This document shows, piece after piece, positions 11,635-22,455 of a stretch of 64,000 nt of DNA. How positions within the stretch are numbered: the first letter of the stretch is position 1; each line of letters starts with the position of its first letter. Under the pieces are notes generated by a model. The model was not told the origin of the DNA, made no database searches, and saw nothing but the letters and a program-made list of their open reading frames with translations. The stretch covers positions 1 to 64,000 of the forward strand of contig JAVXUO010000455.1 in assembly GCA_033065855.1 (NCBI GenBank). Direction: 5' to 3'. The DNA comes from Escallonia rubra (lineage: Eukaryota; Streptophyta; Magnoliopsida; Escalloniales; Escalloniaceae). Both the position numbers and the translations under genes were made by a program.

Positions 11635-11960
11635 CAATTCTGAAACCCAAGGCCACCGCCTCCAATTGAACCTACTTCCCAACGGGCCACCACTACCGGC
11701 CACCCACAACCATTTATTGTCACATCCATAACTACCAATCCCGAAACCCAAGGCCACTGCCTCCAATCGAACCCACTACTCGACGTGCAACACCCACTGC
11801 CCGACAGGCCACCATCGACGTTGGCCACCCACAATAACCAATCCCGAAACCTACAACCACTGCCCGACAGGCCACCACCGCAGCCACCACTCTCCACATC
11901 ACCACGACCACCCACAACAACTAATCCCGAAACCCACGGCCACCACCTCCAACCGAAAAC
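11635..11960. repeat. imperfect ~85-100-bp tandem repeat inside the MULE
   Basis: The phrase AATCCCGAAACCCA(A/C)GGCCAC recurs near 11635, 11737, 11839 and 11923 with CCACC-rich filler. On - this gives a long but biased frame (Gly/Val/Trp-rich, 11541-12215). It is low-complexity DNA and not considered a gene. Confidence 0.6.
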
Positions 11961-12112
11961 CGCCATTTTTCCCTTATGCAAAATACCCTTCATTTTTTCC
12001 TCCAAAACATGCCCCTGCGATTTGACCAGTATGCCCTCAATATGTTGGGGTGTACTTTTGCAAAACCTAGTCTTTTCCAATAAGTTGGATGGAAGGTAAA
12101 CGTTTGCAACAA

Positions 12113-13127
12113 GGATAGGAATAGCAATGGGGCGGGTCAGTGCGGATCTTATGAAATCCAAACCCGCCCCGGTTGTCCTTATGCACCATTTCACCCCACC
12201 CCGCCATCGGATCAACGAATGGGAATACCATCCCCACCCCGGTGGACTTCAATAAAATCCGAACCCGCTTGACCGCCCGACCTACCCTTATTTTTCAAAT
12301 ATGTATGTGTTTTGCAAATTATAAATCTGATTACATAACTAATCTAAACTCCAACAAATATAATAGGACAAAAATTAAGTAAATCTCCAAATATTCCAAA
12401 AGAGAAATGATAGATTACACCACCACCACCAAACTTGAAATACATAGTTTCATTTTTAGTGGTTACAATACACATAATAAACCTGATTACAAAACTAATC
12501 TCTATTACAACAAATAAAATAGGAACTAAAAAAATTGACAAATACATCAAACTGCATATTTCGTGGGACTCGTACAAAGGAAAATGGGAGAAAAAGGCTT
12601 TTTGGCAAAACCAGCAGCATCATCAGATCATAAAGGATCAAACTACTAGAGAAGAGGGCATCGTGGCAGAGGTGGTTTGTGGCCGTCGTGAGGTGTCGCT
12701 GAGGACGGTGTTTGGTGGTAAGGTGGAGGTGTTTGTGGTCGTGGGGGGTGACGGTGTGGGGAGGGAAGAGGGGCGACGCAGCTGAAGCTTTCTAGAGAAG
12801 AGGGAGAAGAAAATAGCAGCTGTAGTCTCAGAGAAGAGAGAAAATAAAAAGAATAGTGGGGTTTCTTTCGAACTTGTACTATTTATACTACCAGATGGAT
12901 GGCTAGGATTATTTATCATTAAGGGTTAGGATTTATATTAAACTGGGGCGGGTACGGGGCGGATCAGAGAGAATACCAAACTCGACCTGTATCCGTTGCA
13001 GGTTACTAATTTAGATATCATACCCGCCCATAACCCGGTAAAAGTAAAAAAAATCCGCTCCTAACGGATATGAACGGGTAGAATATCCACCAGATCGGAT
13101 TTAAATTGTCATCCCTAAATTGGGACA
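12113..13127. mobile_element. nested non-autonomous element with GGGGCGGGT arms
   Basis: The left arm starts AGGATAGGAATAGCAATGGGGCGGGT. The right arm, reverse-complemented, starts AGGGATGACAATTTAAATCCG and includes GGGGCGG and CGGGTTATGGGCGGGT. The arms are about 180 bp each and only partly alike. The 12300-12940 interior includes a leader-like stretch on - with GAGA-rich text. No target duplication could be fixed, so type and limits are uncertain. Confidence 0.45.
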
Positions 13128-13974
13128 TATCCAGAAAGTTTAATCAGGGGTGCCAAAAAATCGTTAAAAAAATTGATGACTAACATAAAAGAATTTAAAT
13201 TGTTCAAGTTCACATAAACATGAATAATCAAAAATATATTATAATTAGCGTCACTATTGAATGCGTTAAATACAAAATAAATTGCTAACTTTGACTACTA
13301 ACAATATATTTTTACTATGCAAAGTGATTTAATTAACTTGCTAAGGTTAGTCAACAACAAATTACTAATTTTGCATGAAAAAAAATTAACTCTTACTGTA
13401 TAGATATATTATTAATGTGATTATTAATTGTATGCGTACATTAATCATGTATAAGTTAACAAATTATAAGAATTTAAACTAAAAAAAAAAGAACTAACTT
13501 AATCTATTCTTTTTTTTTTTTTTTTTGGTAATCTGAAGATTTAGAATTTGGGATTTGGAAGAATGAAAATAGATCAAGAAAAAGACTATCACAGCCAGCG
13601 GCACAAAGAGTAAAAAAAAATAAAAAATGAAATCATAATAAATTAAAGTTACAATATAGTGACATTTTCATAAATATTTTAAATATAATTATCCATTATC
13701 TAAAAAACTAAAAAATAAATAAAAATGGTGAGAGGTGTCGTTCCTCCCCCTCCCCCCCCCACCCCTTCACTGCGTCATCGGGGTGGTCCACCCCTAGTTT
13801 GCAACGTTAGTTAGGCATAATTTGATGGATAAAAATGCTATTTTGGAAAGTCTGAGATATAATTTGCAAACATGCGTATGTGAGGGTACATTTTTGCTAT
13901 TAACCCTAGAACTCTTGAGCTATCATGCACACTTTTTTTACATACAAGAAAAGAAAGAAAGAAATTAGAAAAAT

Positions 13975-14960
13975 ATGGGTATGTTTGAAACACTTTTTAA
14001 TTTCACTTTCTTTTTTAAAAACCGAAACTAAAATATCTTTGAGTTTTCTTTCTTTGAAAAATAAATAAACTAATTTGTTGTTTGATAGAAGTTTTTTATA
14101 ATTGGTTTTACTTTTATTTTTTATTTTTCAATACTTAAGAGCTTCTCGTGAGCTCCTATGGTCAACAACTAGAAGTGCCCCACCACGACCTACATATCTC
14201 CTCTGCAATCGTCCAACTACTGCTATGGCAGTAACACACTAACTTGCGAATTGGAGCTTTATTGGGTCTAATTGGGGTTTGATCAGGTGAATGGGTTTGA
14301 ATGTCTTGGAATTTACCTGTGCAGGTAAAAGATAATAGGGCTAAGCAATGGATGAAATCTTGTGTTGGTGTTTGTTCCAGGGACAATGGTGGTCGGTATG
14401 ATGGTGGATTTGGATTCAGAGGAGTGGTGCATGGTGCGGTGGTGGTGACCGATGTTGGAGGGTTTGGTGTTAGGCGGTGTTGGTGGTGGTTGTGGTTATC
14501 AGTAACTATGGTGATTAGCGGTGTTATTGAGTGTTCGTCACTAGTGGTGGTGGCAGCAGTAAGTGTCTATGGTGGTTGGCGGTATTGGCAAGTTTGGTGT
14601 TTGGTGTTTGGCCGTTTGGGTGTGTTTATCAGTGGTAGTGGCAGATCAAAAGTCATTAGTTGTGGTTGTTGGCATTGTTTGTAATTTGGTGTTTGAGAGT
14701 GTTGGTCCGTGATGGTGGTGGTGGTGGCAATTAATGGGTATGATAGTTGGCAATGTTGGTAGTTTGGTATTATTGGCTGATAGGTATTAGTGACGGAAAC
14801 AAATAAAATACTTCTAACCAAAGTTGAAAGGTAGATCTCAAGAAAAAAACGAAGACTAAAAATTGAAAACTCCAAAAACAGCTCAATTTTAAAAATTGGT
14901 TTATAAAATTGAAGGGGAAAAAAAATTAAAACTATCTGTCAAACGCCGATATTTTTTCCA
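13975..14960. mobile_element. possible foldback element with GT-rich interior
   Basis: The left end (GGTATGTTTGAAACACTTTTTAATTT) and the reverse complement of the right end (GGCGTTTGACAGATAGTTTTAATTT) are loosely similar over about 90 bp of A/T-rich DNA. Between them lies a GGTGG/GTTGG-rich segment (14380-14780). Weak similarity means this could be chance. Confidence 0.3.
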
Positions 14961-15815
14961 GTTTTCAAAACTGAACAAACAGCTAAAAATAAAAAATGTT
15001 CAAAAGCTATCATAGGAGTAGAAAAAGAGTAGTACAGACTAAAAACACAATGGCAAGAATAGTGAGATCCCAAACTCCCACTTCACCCTTTAATAAAAAC
15101 CTATATCAAGTCAAGTACATTATTATTATGGATGTAATAGGGTGCAAACAGAAATTAACTTGGGTTTATAATCTCGATTCCACCTGGGTATCATATTCCT
15201 GGGCCGTGGCAGGGTTCATCCCCTCCAGCATAATACAAAAGCTACAAAATAGTACAAGTAGTAACTAGAAAATATCCCATAAAATAAGTAAAGAAATTTG
15301 GTAGAATATCCAAGAAGTTTGATTATAACTCATGATGCTAAGAAACCATAATCCCTGACAAAATTCAGCATGTCACTTGTTAGACGTAGAATGCAATCAT
15401 AGAAAAGAAAAACCAAATTAGGATCCTCTGACCATTGCATCAAGGAGTTTGAAAATAAGAGCTTGTTGACATGCTCTATCTATCAACAGTTGTTAAGCAT
15501 CATGTCTCCACATTTCAAGCTCTTGAGATTGAAACAAACAATCTATCAGATTCATTTGTATCTTACTTCATCTCCTCGAGTATGTCCCACCGATTTGAGC
15601 CTCCAACTACTAGGTAATGTCCTAATGAACATCATCCTCATCAGACATGTTAAGTCAGTCCTGTTTACTGATGTTAGACGAAAACCATAGTGATCTGAGG
15701 AGATAACGTCGAGACGCCCATGAAGAAAGGGGATTTTATAGAAACTACGTTCTGTTCTATGTGGGCGCAGACATTATTGGCTGTTGAGATGCAGTGGTAA
15801 CAATACTCACTGAAG
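14961..15815. other. 3' flank of the PPR gene
   Basis: No coding or RNA gene recognised. The part next to 15816 probably includes the PPR 3' UTR. Confidence 0.4.
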
Positions 15816-17522
15816 TCAATTCACCAGTTGCTCCTTAATCTCTTGTTTCCATTGTTCACCCACCTTAAGGTTGTGAACGATTTCCTTCAAATCTGCAAGA
15901 CTACAACCCGGCACTCTTCTAACCCCTCTCTCCTTTATCAAATCCTTCATCCTAGCAACATCCTCCCAACAACCTGCAACAGCATAGATATTTAGCAGGA
16001 ATGCATGAGATAATTCATTTCCTGGATTCTCCTCAATTAATGCTTTTGCTATACGTTCTCCCAGCATCACGTCCCCTTTAAAACGACATGACCCAAGTAA
16101 TCCAGCCAACAATGAGGATTCTGACGACATCTCCATGTCTACTGGCATGTTCCCTAACAGTTCTACAGCCTCTTGCATTAGACCAACACTTGCAAAAAGA
16201 TTAGCCATGCACCAATAATGTGCAAAATTGGGCTTTATATCAAACACATCAGTCATTTGGCCGAAGTAGTTTCTCCCTTCTGTCAACAGCCCTTGACGGG
16301 CAGAAGCACACAAAACTCCAACAAAGGTAATTTCATCAGGGAGAAGCTGCCCATCTGGCTCTACACCTTCGTCAAAATCAACTTCTCTAACTTCTGGCCT
16401 TGTTTTACTGACCATCTTTGAATATAAACTAAGCCCATCTTCCGGATTTCCATGGATACAGTGCCCCAAAATCATGGCATTCCAACACACCAAATTCTTA
16501 ATAGGCATCCTATCAAAAACTATCCGAGCGACATCTGCTCTTTTGCATTTACTATACATATCTATCAAAGCCGTATCAATAATCAAACTCAAGTTCACCA
16601 ATGTCCTAATAATAAACCCATGAACAGATCTTCCTTCCCTCCATCTGGCTGACCTACCACAAGCAGTAAGCACAGTCACCATGGTAGTGTCGTTGCCTCT
16701 AATCCCCATACACGCCATTTTCCTAAACAGCTTCAACCCAGAGCCCGGGTTCCCACCATTCAAGAATCCTACAAGCATGACATTCCAAGAAACCACATTC
16801 TTATACAGCATTGCATCAAACAAACAATGCGCAACATGCAGATCACCAAACTTAACAAACGCATTAACAATAGAATTCCAAGATACCAAGTCTCTCACAG
16901 GCATTTCAACAAACACCTTCTTGGCAACCTCAATAACCCCACAACAGGCGTACATGTTAACCAAAGAATTCTGCACTGGCAACACAGAGTCAACACCATT
17001 CTTAACAGCCTGCCCGTGACACTTCTGCCCCAGTCCTAGACACTCCGTCTTCGCGCAAGCGCTAATTAGCGGCGAATAAGTATAGCCATTGGGAAATAAG
17101 CCATTTTGAAGCATTTTAAAGTAGAATTCAACAGCTTGGTGTGGTAAAGAGCTGCAAGAATAGGCCTTTATTACCGCGTTGACACAGAAAGTATCGGGAT
17201 CCCTAATACATTGGAAGATTGATACAGTGTAATTGATATGACAGAAATCTAAAGAAAGCTTCAAAATTCTGCCCGAAAAAGATGGGTTTTGAAAAAGGCC
17301 GGAGGTAAACAACTGGGCTTGGATTTGGACAAGATGGGTCATGCTTTGACAGGCTTTGAAAGGGTTAATAAGCGTTTTATGGTAGGGAGGAGAAGGTGGA
17401 TTTTGGAAGGTGAGATTGGGAGAGGAAAAGAGGTGTTGTTTTGGAAGAATCAGAGTGGGATTATTATAGGAGAGATAAGAGGTTCTGAATCTAAGGAGCT
17501 GTTGAGTGGAAGCTCTTGCCAT
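15816..17522 (-). CDS. pentatricopeptide repeat protein, PLS class with E-type tail
   Basis: A single-exon gene of 568 residues, normal for plant PPR genes. The Arg/Ser/Thr-rich N-terminus with few acidic residues looks like an organelle transit peptide. PPR motifs run from about residue 75, for example VPVQNSLVNMYACCG-type, VSWNSIVNAFVKFGD, VVSWNVMLVGFLNGGNP and IDTALIDMYSKCKRADVA. The 31/35/36-residue alternation marks the PLS subclass. The E/E+ region follows (AHYWCMANLFASVGLMQEA, then a segment with SSLLAGLLGSC and HAFLLNIYAVAGCW). There is no DYW domain. Such proteins bind organelle RNA and usually act in C-to-U editing or splicing in plastids or mitochondria. The target cannot be read from sequence. 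The start ATG at 17522 opens the transit-like segment. Confidence 0.92.
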   Translation of the reverse strand: MARASTQQLLRFRTSYLSYNNPTLILPKQHLFSSPNLTFQNPPSPPYHKTLINPFKACQSMTHLVQIQAQLFTSGLFQNPSFSGRILKLSLDFCHINYTVSIFQCIRDPDTFCVNAVIKAYSCSSLPHQAVEFYFKMLQNGLFPNGYTYSPLISACAKTECLGLGQKCHGQAVKNGVDSVLPVQNSLVNMYACCGVIEVAKKVFVEMPVRDLVSWNSIVNAFVKFGDLHVAHCLFDAMLYKNVVSWNVMLVGFLNGGNPGSGLKLFRKMACMGIRGNDTTMVTVLTACGRSARWREGRSVHGFIIRTLVNLSLIIDTALIDMYSKCKRADVARIVFDRMPIKNLVCWNAMILGHCIHGNPEDGLSLYSKMVSKTRPEVREVDFDEGVEPDGQLLPDEITFVGVLCASARQGLLTEGRNYFGQMTDVFDIKPNFAHYWCMANLFASVGLMQEAVELLGNMPVDMEMSSESSLLAGLLGSCRFKGDVMLGERIAKALIEENPGNELSHAFLLNIYAVAGCWEDVARMKDLIKERGVRRVPGCSLADLKEIVHNLKVGEQWKQEIKEQLVN

Positions 17523-17799
17523 TCATCTGCAAGTTTTGAATTCAATAATCTTTCCGCCATTAACAATTAACATTCATTCCTCTCTCTCTCAGAACACACA
17601 AACGGAGTAGAAATGTATAACCAAAGAGGCTGGCAACACCGAACTGCTTGAACCCGGTTCGTGTCTGGTATGCCTAGAAACTCGTTCGAGATCGGTTGGT
17701 AAAAAAATGATTAATAAGCTCGTATAACTTTTGATGCCAAGAAAAGTGAGTTCGTAGTCGACGTGGAGATGCCACAAAAAATGCAGTTCGAGTCAGATG

Positions 17800-19720
17800 C
17801 CAAGTGTACTAATGTGGGACACATCAAGGGTGGAGCAGAGCCTGAGGGTGGCAGTGCTGCGAGGGCGACGGCGCACGGTGAATATACGACAGCTGTCACA
17901 GTCCTATGCTTCGGTCCAGAGTCACGGTCCGGCGTCACGGTCCAATGTTAGGATCCAACTATGTTTCTTTCTCTAGAATTCTAGAAGATTTGGATTCTAA
18001 AGTGAGAAAGTGAAATTGTTCAAATGAGGGAATTCTGTCCAAAATGAGTTCCAAAGTCCCCTATTTATAGCGAAAAGTGTGCATGTGTCATCAGCTGACA
18101 CGTGTCATCCCCTGGGAGTGACATGTCACCAGGGGTCCAAAAATATCGGTTCTCTGCAGACTGTCGGATCGCATATTCACCCGCCCTGCTCCTCACATCG
18201 TCGCTCTATATGTTTGGAAAGACTGGCTCCTACAGCATTGGTGCAGCCAGAGAACCCTTTTGATCTAGCCACCAATCCAAGGCTCTCGCAGAGTCCCACA
18301 GGCCTGGCAGCGGTGGGGAAGACCCGACGCCTAACTGCTAGGCGGACTAGGCGCAATGCCCTCCGGAGACCTGCTCCCGTCTCGGAGTGACCCGGGGGTC
18401 ATAGTCCCTAGGGGTGCTGATGAAGCCCCCGGCGCCGAAGCATGTAGGCCAATCATGCAAACACCCTGGCAGAGATAGTGTCCGGAGGAGTCGCCTATTC
18501 CGCTGACCGAGGTAGCATCCCGGAGGAGCTGTCTACCTGGCGGAAGGGGAGTTGAAAAGCTCCCAGGTTGATATATGTCCCGGTGGAGTCGCCTATCCCT
18601 GCGGGATGCTGCACACTCCAGAGAGTGGGTCGAAGCATGTTCCAAGACCAAGGTAAGGTGCACATGGTGTGGTGATAGGATGGACCAGCGCAAAGAACGT
18701 GGTAGTGTGATATAGAGCCGGGGGCGCGACTGTATCAGTGGCGCGGTGCATGGGCGCGACAGACCGTTGGAGACAGCCCTCGGACGTAGGCGACGGGTGT
18801 CGCAGAGATGGCGCGCGGTCGCGGGGGACGGACACCGCTCAACCATAGGTGAAGAGCTCCGGGAAGTCGGTGCGTGACCACTTGCGATGGCCTCCGTGAA
18901 GCCGGCGCACGAGCGATGGGTGTCGTGGAGATGGCGCGCGATCGTGGGCGACGGGCGACGAGCTCCGGGAAGTGGGCGCGTAACTACAGGAGTCGCGGCG
19001 ATGGACCGTGAAACCGACGTGCAGGCGACGAGTCTCGAGGGGATGGCGCAGGGTCGAGGGCGACGGGCGTTGTAGAGTCGGCACACGGTCGACGGGCACC
19101 GTGCGGCCACGGCGACGAGCTCTGGGAGTCGGCGCATAACCACGGGCGATGGGCGTCGTGAAGCAGGGGCGCGGGCGACACGGATGGGGGCCGTGAAGCC
19201 GGCGCTTAGGCGACGGGCGCCGTGAAGCTGGCACGCGGGCGACGTCGGGCATCTCAAAGACGACGCGCGACCACGGGTGTTGCGGAGACGGCGCGCGCGC
19301 GACCATGTGTGACGGGGGCCGTGAAACCGGCGCCCGAGCGACGGCGGGGTCGCAGAGTCGGCGCGAGGCCAAGGAAGAGCATGCGCTGCATGAGAGGTAG
19401 GAGGCACGCCGACCCCCTAAGGGAAGGTGGCCGACCCCTAAGGGGGAAGGCGCGCCAAGGTTGTTTCAAAGGAGAAAATGCATGTGACTTGGGCATGGTT
19501 GTTTGACCGGCTTGGGAGCGTTGAAAAATTGACCGTTGAATATGGTGAAATGTTGCGCAAAACGGGACCCCTGATGGGACCTTGGTTGCGACGAAAGTAG
19601 GTTGGGAAGAACTTTGAAGTTGTTTGCGGTGAAAATGCTGGCAATGCACTGTGAGTTGGAGTTGTTTTTGTGTTGTGCGGGCGTGTTAGTTTCTAAACAA
19701 ACCAGGTGTAAACACAATTC
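17800..19720 (-). mobile_element. GC-rich dispersed repeat, possibly retroelement LTR/leader
   Basis: The region differs sharply from its surroundings: CpG-rich with degenerate short repeats (GGCGACGGGCGTCGTGGAG-like, 18750-19380). A 76-bp part (about 18700-18775) recurs in reverse complement at 63660-63740. On -, CTATAAATAGGGG at 18060-18070 is a good TATA box, with an inverted CCCCTGG/CCAGGGG pair upstream near 18110. These features suggest a promoter-bearing repeat read on -. A 358-residue open frame (18331-19407, -) is Arg/Pro/Ser-biased and probably not a protein. Limits are approximate. Confidence 0.5.
18059..18070 (-). promoter_or_regulatory. TATA box within the GC-rich repeat
   Basis: CTATAAATAGGGG read on -, with no host gene downstream within 500 bp; the PPR start is about 540 bp away and has its own AT-rich upstream region. 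Confidence 0.4.
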
Positions 19721-21489
19721 ACAACGAGATGCGCAACCTTTTGTAGTGCTTTTCTCTTACCCTAAGGTTTAATGTTTAACTTTAAACGGAGCTTAACGAT
19801 CACATGACGTTTGGAGTCCTTGTTCGTTATCACCTCTAGCGGTAACTTGGGCCGGCTGGACGGACCAAGGTCATATCATGCTCAGCTCACTTTTAAAAAC
19901 TCGTTTTCATGTCCAGTCCTACCCATTTACGGGTCAAATAATATATGTATGTGCCAGCTCATGAAAATTTTGGTGGATATGTGCCGAGGACTGCTCACGG
20001 GTTGTCCGTAGTTACAAATTAATTTTTATTTACCTATATTTAAGTGTATTAATTACCATCTACGTCAACTAATTAGTCATAAATTTTTGTTAACTTAATT
20101 TTTAAACACATCAATTAACATTTAAGTTTACTAATTAGTCATGACAAAGAAGAAAAACATAGTGAAATTTTAAAATGAATTTAAATATAAGCATGAAAAC
20201 AACGTTTTAAGACAAAATTAAAAAAAAAAGATAAAAGTAAAGAAAAACCAAAGGACGAACTTTGAGACCATCTTAAAAAGTCTAATCTTGTAACAAGAAA
20301 CAATGCAGTAGTTTTTTTTAAAGGTCTCCAAACCACCTCCCGTCTTATGTCGTCATCAAATGATAGGTAAGGGGATATTTGTCCGATGCACCAAACTTGG
20401 GAAATTCTTTCTAAAGCTTATGACAATCTGAAGCCAAAGATGCATATTTAGGCCGCGAGAAAATATAACTGATTGGATGACGGAAAACCTGAGGATCAAA
20501 GGGGAGGAGGACTTTGGTGGAATCCCTTGGAAGCATATTCTTTCTGTTCTACGATCAGAAAATATAACTGATTAAATTCATAATTCTGAAAAGTGAAGAT
20601 TATGAAATAATTATTTTCCTCATAATCAGGTTTGACCTTCTAATTTACTATACAGTCATCATATTCTCACACAAGGACATCTCATATCCTTCAACTAATT
20701 TGCGAAAATTATTGTACTATAATACTAATGTGAGATTGCAGGTGTTTTTAATTTAAAGTATAAAATAAACAACTTTTGTAAATAGATAAAAATAACTTTT
20801 TAATTATTTATTTGTGTAATATAATTATTTACAAATGAAAGTTATATTAACATCACATTTATAACTGGATATAAGAAAAAAGTGTCATCTACGGTCATTT
20901 TGTCAGTGAAACTGATTTAAGCATTTTTTATCCAAACACTTTTATAACTAGTTTAAAACTACTTTTGCCAAACAGTAAAAATTGATTCTACTTAAAGTAA
21001 ATTAAATCTGATTTTGAAAACTGATTAAGATTTAAGCAGAATTCTACTTTTTAGAATCAATTACAAACGGACTCTAATTTATATAAGAATTATGATACAC
21101 GAAAGATGAGTTTGTGCATAATTTGAGACTCAACAAGTGAAATGACATAAACATTAAGAGATGACTCTAAAATCGTTAGTTCTATAATAACAAACACCTT
21201 AAAGTTTTAATTTCGGTACCAACGGACATAAATTGCAATTTCTATTTAAAAAAAGAAGTCAAATAAATTCACAAGATACACGAGGCTCAGGCCGCTCGCC
21301 TAAGCCTGCGTATAATTTGAAGTTCGACAAGAGAAATGAAGGGTCTAACAAGCTAGACTCACCTCTGGCCTATTTACAAAGACCATTTTCTTTGTCTTCA
21401 ACGACGACGTATGGGCTCATGGGGACAGTAAACGACGACGCATACTTGTATATGCCCTCTTAGTAGTGACAGTTGCGAAAACCCTAGAA
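19721..21489. other. AT-rich intergenic DNA with a MITE-like inverted repeat
   Basis: No coding signal. Around 20981-21065 AATTGATTCTA and AGTA pair with TACTTTTTAGAATCAATT, suggesting a small foldback element of the type common in plant genomes. The 150 bp before 21490 should include the PREY-like gene promoter. Confidence 0.4.
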
Positions 21490-22455
21490 ATGGTGAGGGT
21501 GAGTAGGGTGCTACTGAGAGATGGGGTTGGGATCAGCAAGACCCTTTCAGAAATCTTGGTCTGTCCACTCTCCAAACAACCCTTGAGGTAATTCAGTTTT
21601 TCCAAGTAAAGAAACTTCTTTCTTTTATATCCACTCAGTAATGAAAAACTTTGATATTTCGATTGTGATGTTTGGGTGTGGTTCCGTTTCTTCTTTATAG
21701 GGTATGTGAGGAATCAAATTCGTTAATCAGTGACGCCATTGGTGTTGCTTATCCTGTAAGTCCTTCTGTTCTTGATGACTGATGCCAATTTTTCATGGGT
21801 GTTTTCTTTCTTTCTTTTCCCTCAACATGGGGTTTTCTGCTATATCTAGAATGGCAAGGTTCAGGCATTTTTCAGAGTAAAGAATTGCTGGAGAATTCAA
21901 CTTCTTTAACCACCAGTCTTAAGGATAGCAAATGCTTCTGGCAGAGCAAGTGTAACCCAAATGCAACAATAAGTACGGGGTGTCGTTTACGAGTTGCGCA
22001 GGGATTCTACTGTTTAGAAGCTCATTAGTGTTCTTTGACAAGCCCATAATCACTGAGCTTGCAAGCCTTCACAGCTTCTTACAATTTAAGGAGAATGATA
22101 TTTTCCATTTAAATAACTTGACACTTTTATTTTATGTAGCAAAAGTAGTGCATTCGTTTGATTGATAAGTGGAGTTCGGATACACTATGCCTGCATTATC
22201 ATATACCCTTACTACTCGTGAGTCCTGGTTTTTAGGTTGAGAAAGGTTCTGCATTTTCTTTTGACTTTAAGATTTAACTGATATTTTTCTTTATGTTTTG
22301 CTGATCAGCTATGTATTAGTATGTCACTTTTAATCTGTTCGCTTTATGTTTAGATTGTGGATGGGATTCCGTGCCTTGTGCCAAGTGATGGAAAGATCAT
22401 TGAAGCTGATGACAAACCGAAGCCTGATGATAACAGTATGAAAAAGGACCGTTAA
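21490..22455 (+). CDS. PREY / UPF0434 (Trm112-like) small protein, three exons
   Basis: Exons are 21490-21587, 21701-21755 and 22354-22455, all with GT-AG borders and matching phases, giving 84 residues. Exon 1 encodes ISKTLSEILVCPLSKQPL, the family signature. Exon 2 encodes CEESNSLISDAIGVAYP and exon 3 IVDGIPCLVPSDGKII plus an acidic tail. The fold is that of Trm112/YcaR-type proteins, which act as small partners and activators of methyltransferases. Animal PREY works in mitochondria in coenzyme Q and complex I biogenesis; the N-terminal VRVSRVLLRDG could be a short targeting segment. Val replaces the usual Tyr before CEE at the exon 1-2 join. No Zn cysteine set is complete, as usual for UPF0434. 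Confidence 0.85.

Larger units (their letters stand above)
11043..13906. mobile_element. Mutator-like element with TIRs and near-perfect 9-bp target duplication
   Basis: The left end (11043 onward, GGTTTAATACCGAAAAATAC) matches the reverse complement of the right end (13810-13906, GGGTTAATAGCAAAAATGTAC). Both continue through AATTATGTCTCA/AATTATATCTCA and ATTTTTATCCA for about 100 bp. Flanks are TAAAGCTCT (11034-11042) and TAGAACTCT (13907-13915), 7 of 9 identical, as expected for an old Mutator insertion. No transposase is seen. The interior holds a proline/glycine-type low-complexity repeat and a second nested element. Confidence 0.75.

Noticed and set aside
11541..12215. 224-codon Gly/Val/Trp frame on -
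   Set aside because: Arises from the imperfect ~100-bp tandem repeat; biased composition.
18331..19407. 358-codon open frame on -
   Set aside because: Arg/Pro/Ser-rich translation of a degenerate GC-rich repeat; no domain, and stops are rare simply because the DNA is GC-rich.
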